A stretch of 7,893 bases of DNA, taken from contig CAMOOZ010000192.1 in assembly GCA_946621895.1 (NCBI GenBank), positions 1 to 7,893 on the forward strand. The letters are read 5' to 3'. The stretch comes from an uncultured Lachnospiraceae bacterium (GTDB lineage Bacteria; Bacillota_A; Clostridia; Lachnospirales; Lachnospiraceae). Under the pieces are notes generated by a model. That model saw only the letters and a program-made list of their open reading frames with translations, searched no databases and was not told the origin of the DNA. Positions 6,096-7,893 of the stretch are shown here, one piece after another (position 1 is the stretch's first letter; each line of letters opens with the position of its first letter). Position numbers and translations under genes: made by a program.

Positions 6096-6584
6096 ATGGA
6101 ATTCAGAGAAATGCGGAAAAGTGATGATCCGGCGCTTGCAAAGATCATCAGGACCAATCTGAAGGCGCATGGGCTTGATCTTCCGGGAACAGTGTATTTT
6201 GATGCAAACCTTGACCGGCTCAGTGAGTATTATCTGGGAGCTCCGTCAAAGCGTTTTTACCTGATCGCCGAAGAAAACGGCGCTGTGGCCGGCGGGATCG
6301 GATTTGCTGAGTTTCCATGCTTTGAGAACTGCGCTGAGCTGCAGAAGCTGTATCTCGCAGACCGGGTAAAGGGCAGAGGGATCGGTTACCGGCTGATCAG
6401 AATGATCGAGGATAAGGCAAGATCATGCGGCTATCAGAGGATGTATCTGGAAACGCATTCAAATCTGCAGGCGGCCATCCATATCTATGAAAAAAGCGGA
6501 TACGAGGAGATTAAACGGCCTGCAGGCGTGGTGCATGCGACGATGGACAGGTTTTTCATCAGATCGCTGCTGACGAATTCTTAA
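6096..6584 (+). CDS. GNAT family N-acetyltransferase (single domain)
   Basis: This 162-residue protein is the size of a typical single-domain GNAT. It shows GGIGFAEF, then ELQKLYLADRVKGRGIGYRL (residues 81-100) with motif A KGRGIG at 92-97, and then YLETHSNLQAAIHIYEKSGY (117-136). These are the canonical strand 4, acetyl-CoA loop, strand 5 and helix 4. It should be an active acetyltransferase on a protein or small-molecule amine; the substrate is unknown. The start is uncertain. ATG codons at 6093 and 6096 are adjacent, with a weak GGA site that favours 6096. A TTG at 6063 would overlap the previous gene's stop but lacks a good site. It ends the plus-strand operon, and its TAA stop overlaps the stop of the convergent DUF2284 gene. 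Confidence 0.88.
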   Translation: MEFREMRKSDDPALAKIIRTNLKAHGLDLPGTVYFDANLDRLSEYYLGAPSKRFYLIAEENGAVAGGIGFAEFPCFENCAELQKLYLADRVKGRGIGYRLIRMIEDKARSCGYQRMYLETHSNLQAAIHIYEKSGYEEIKRPAGVVHATMDRFFIRSLLTNS

Positions 6585-7144
6585 AGGCGCAGCATCCCGC
6601 ACACCAGCATGAAGTATGCCGGCAGCTTTCCTTTTTCCGGCCAGCACAGGGGGACGCCGAAATACTGATCCGCCGCTTTGATCGCATCCGCTCCCAGGCT
6701 TTCCATGGAGAACCGCTTATCCTTCGGATGGCGGCACGGTTTTCCCAATCTGCGCGCACAGTTTCCGATCCCGCAAAGATCACAGCAGCCCACATGCAGA
6801 CTGATACTCCTCTCGTCCTCCATTTCCCGCAGCTCGGTGAGAAAGCGTTTTCTTTCCGCGAAAAAGGTTTCCTGAATCAGTTTTGCCTGCTCCGCGGGCG
6901 CCAATTCTTTATCCGTAAGCGAAGGCTCGAGCACGATCTGCCTGCCGTACAGGGTAAGGCCGCTGAAGAGCTTCCAGTAGAGCATGGGGTCAAAGGCATG
7001 CTCCGGGCAGGACCAGACATTGCAGTAATTCGGACAGGTTTTGCAGAACTGCCGGATGCGGGGGATATCCACACATTCCCGGATGAATTCGGGGAGATTT
7101 ACGGTTTTCTCATAATCTCTTGTGGTATAAAGGCCGTTTTCCAT
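6581..7144 (-). CDS. DUF2284 family predicted metal-binding protein
   Basis: This 187-residue protein is rich in cysteines. The first cluster, FCKTCPNYCNVWSCPE (residues 33-48), has Cys34, 37, 41 and 46. The second, CCDLCGIGNC, has Cys120, 121, 124 and 129, with Cys137 following in PCRHP. The conserved RFSMESLGADAIKAA stretch comes after. This order fits the DUF2284 family, thought to bind metal or an iron-sulfur cluster; its biochemical role is not known. I chose the ATG at 7144 because GGAG lies 6 bases upstream. An in-frame ATG at 7156, four codons earlier, lacks a ribosome site. It begins about 20 bases after the cdd stop and is probably cotranscribed with it, though a functional tie to pyrimidine salvage is not evident. 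Its 3' end meets the convergent GNAT gene with no terminator between them. Confidence 0.88.
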   Translation of the reverse strand: MENGLYTTRDYEKTVNLPEFIRECVDIPRIRQFCKTCPNYCNVWSCPEHAFDPMLYWKLFSGLTLYGRQIVLEPSLTDKELAPAEQAKLIQETFFAERKRFLTELREMEDERSISLHVGCCDLCGIGNCARRLGKPCRHPKDKRFSMESLGADAIKAADQYFGVPLCWPEKGKLPAYFMLVCGMLRL

Positions 7145-7164
7145 CTTATTCTCCATGCTGAAGC

Positions 7165-7623
7165 TTATACAGAACGCATTGTGAGATTATCCGGTCCGAA
7201 GCTCTCCGGAAGCAGCTCCTCCAGTGTATGTTCATGGATCACGCCGCCCGCGTCTGCGATCAGCACGATAAAGGAAGCCGGATCCGTAAATTCCCGCAGC
7301 ATCTGCCGGCAGATCCCACAGGGAAAGGAGGCGGAGGTGATCTCATCGGAAAGTGCCCGGTGATCCGTTGACCGTTCCCCTGCCTCAGGGCTTCCCGCGA
7401 TGGCGATGGCCTTAAAGCACCGCTTTCCTTCGCTCACTGCCTTCACCAGGGCAGTGCGTTCCGCGCAGATGCCGGCCGGGTAGGAGGCATTTTCGATATT
7501 GCAGCCTCTGTAAATCTCCCCGTCCTCCGTCAGCAGCGCTGCGCCCACCAGATAATGGGAGTAGGGGGCATAGGCGTTTTTCCTGGCCCTTAGTGCCTCC
7601 TGCATCAGTTCTGAATGATCCAT
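7165..7623 (-). CDS. cdd: Cytidine deaminase
   Basis: This enzyme converts cytidine and deoxycytidine to uridine and deoxyuridine in pyrimidine salvage, in the cytoplasm. The 152-residue sequence carries the full zinc-deaminase signature: CNIENASYPAGICAERTA (residues 41-58), with zinc ligand Cys53 and catalytic Glu55, and PCGICRQML (101-109), with ligands Cys102 and Cys105. Three cysteine ligands mark the small homotetrameric class. It is slightly longer than typical homologues of about 130-137 residues because of a C-terminal tail (EELLPESFGPDNL and on), which many Clostridia versions share. The start follows a purine-rich GGGAGGGAAGGG ribosome site. It leads a two-gene minus-strand unit with the DUF2284 gene and has its own extended -10 promoter upstream. 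Confidence 0.95.
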   Translation of the reverse strand: MDHSELMQEALRARKNAYAPYSHYLVGAALLTEDGEIYRGCNIENASYPAGICAERTALVKAVSEGKRCFKAIAIAGSPEAGERSTDHRALSDEITSASFPCGICRQMLREFTDPASFIVLIADAGGVIHEHTLEELLPESFGPDNLTMRSV

Positions 7624-7706
7624 CCCTTCCCTCCCATATTATGTGCCCGGCGTTTGAAAGACCCCGCCATTGACGGATCAGATACAATATCATGTATATG
7701 CTTTCG

Positions 7707-7735
7707 AGTATAGCATGTTTTCCCTCCCCATCCAA
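7707..7735 (-). promoter_or_regulatory. Promoter of cdd
   Basis: On the minus strand, TTGGAT (7735-7730) and TATACT (7712-7707) are 17 bases apart. TGC immediately before the -10 makes it an extended -10 element, which compensates for the weak -35. Transcription would start near 7700, giving a leader of about 77 bases before the cdd start codon. Confidence 0.55.
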
Positions 7736-7807
7736 GGGCGATATCAGGGAAATGCGGAGAAAGCCAGCAGTGCGTTTTTTGCTGACAGACATGCCGTCTT
7801 CCCCCCC

Positions 7808-7835
7808 TTGACAAGGGAGAAGATTTGGTTATAAT
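7808..7835 (+). promoter_or_regulatory. Consensus promoter of the tRNA gene
   Basis: A perfect TTGACA (7808-7813) and a perfect TATAAT (7830-7835) are spaced 16 bases apart, as expected for a strong stable-RNA promoter. A short palindrome, GGGTTT-A-AAACCC (7845-7857), lies between the start site and the tRNA and would be in the 5' leader removed by RNase P. Confidence 0.8.
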
Positions 7836-7862
7836 AGTTGCGTTGGGTTTAAAACCCGGCAG

Positions 7863-7893
7863 GCTGGAATAGCTCAGTCGGTAGAGCGACGCA
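7863..7893 (+). tRNA. tRNA gene, 5' half (possibly tRNA-Thr), runs off the right edge
   Basis: The bases parse cleanly as a tRNA 5' half. The acceptor strand is GCTGGAA (7863-7869), followed by TA at positions 8-9. The D-stem is GCTC/GAGC (7872-7875/7884-7887) around the loop AGTCGGTA. After G26 comes the 5' anticodon stem ACGCA (7889-7893). The window ends just before the anticodon loop. The acceptor and anticodon-stem sequence resemble Clostridia tRNA-Thr with anticodon CGT, but this identity is from memory and cannot be confirmed without the anticodon. Confidence 0.9.

Noticed and set aside
6728..7363. Plus-strand frame of 211 codons
   Set aside because: It lies antisense to the DUF2284 gene and part of cdd, both supported by conserved motifs.
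7863..7893. Integration site of a genomic island in the tRNA
   Set aside because: Integration normally uses the tRNA 3' end, which lies outside the window, and no integrase gene is present here.

Overview
The window looks like chromosomal DNA of a low-to-mid GC Firmicute of the class Clostridia, most likely a Lachnospiraceae-type gut bacterium. The reasons are AGGAGG-type ribosome sites, sigma-A-like promoters, and the families present (a HipB-like regulator, DUF2284, GNAT acetyltransferases, Clostridia-style cytidine deaminase). This placement is inference from family resemblance; no rRNA or other strict marker is present.

Left part (1-1240): the window opens inside the 3' end of a RAMP-superfamily CRISPR-associated protein, so a type III-like CRISPR-Cas locus probably lies just outside the left edge. 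Behind it is an AT-rich stretch with what looks like a decayed follow-on gene, two striking inverted repeats and no CRISPR array. Next comes a HipB-like helix-turn-helix antitoxin gene whose reading leaves the family after about 61 codons. Its 3' half and any HipA toxin partner are missing. This part reads as a worn accessory region.

Middle (1241-2885): a minus-strand gene encodes an unusual protein joining a Cys/His metal-binding motif to an RNase H-like domain with all four acidic positions visible. A 415-base divergent intergenic region follows. It holds a dyad at the probable start of that gene's transcript, a 22-base direct repeat, a good promoter facing right and a leader with three hairpins in a row.

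Operon (2886-6584, plus strand): an unrecognised charged 459-residue protein is followed by three acetyltransferase-fold proteins. The first is two-domain with one good acetyl-CoA loop, the second has the same layout but has lost that loop, and the third is a canonical single-domain GNAT. The close packing suggests one transcript, and the set may form a protein-modification cassette with the 459-residue protein as a possible substrate or partner. That functional link is inference.

Right part (6581-7893): a minus-strand pair, cytidine deaminase (cdd) then a DUF2284 metal-binding protein, converges on the operon so tightly that both strands stop in the same TTAA. At the right edge a consensus promoter leads into the 5' half of a tRNA gene, possibly tRNA-Thr.
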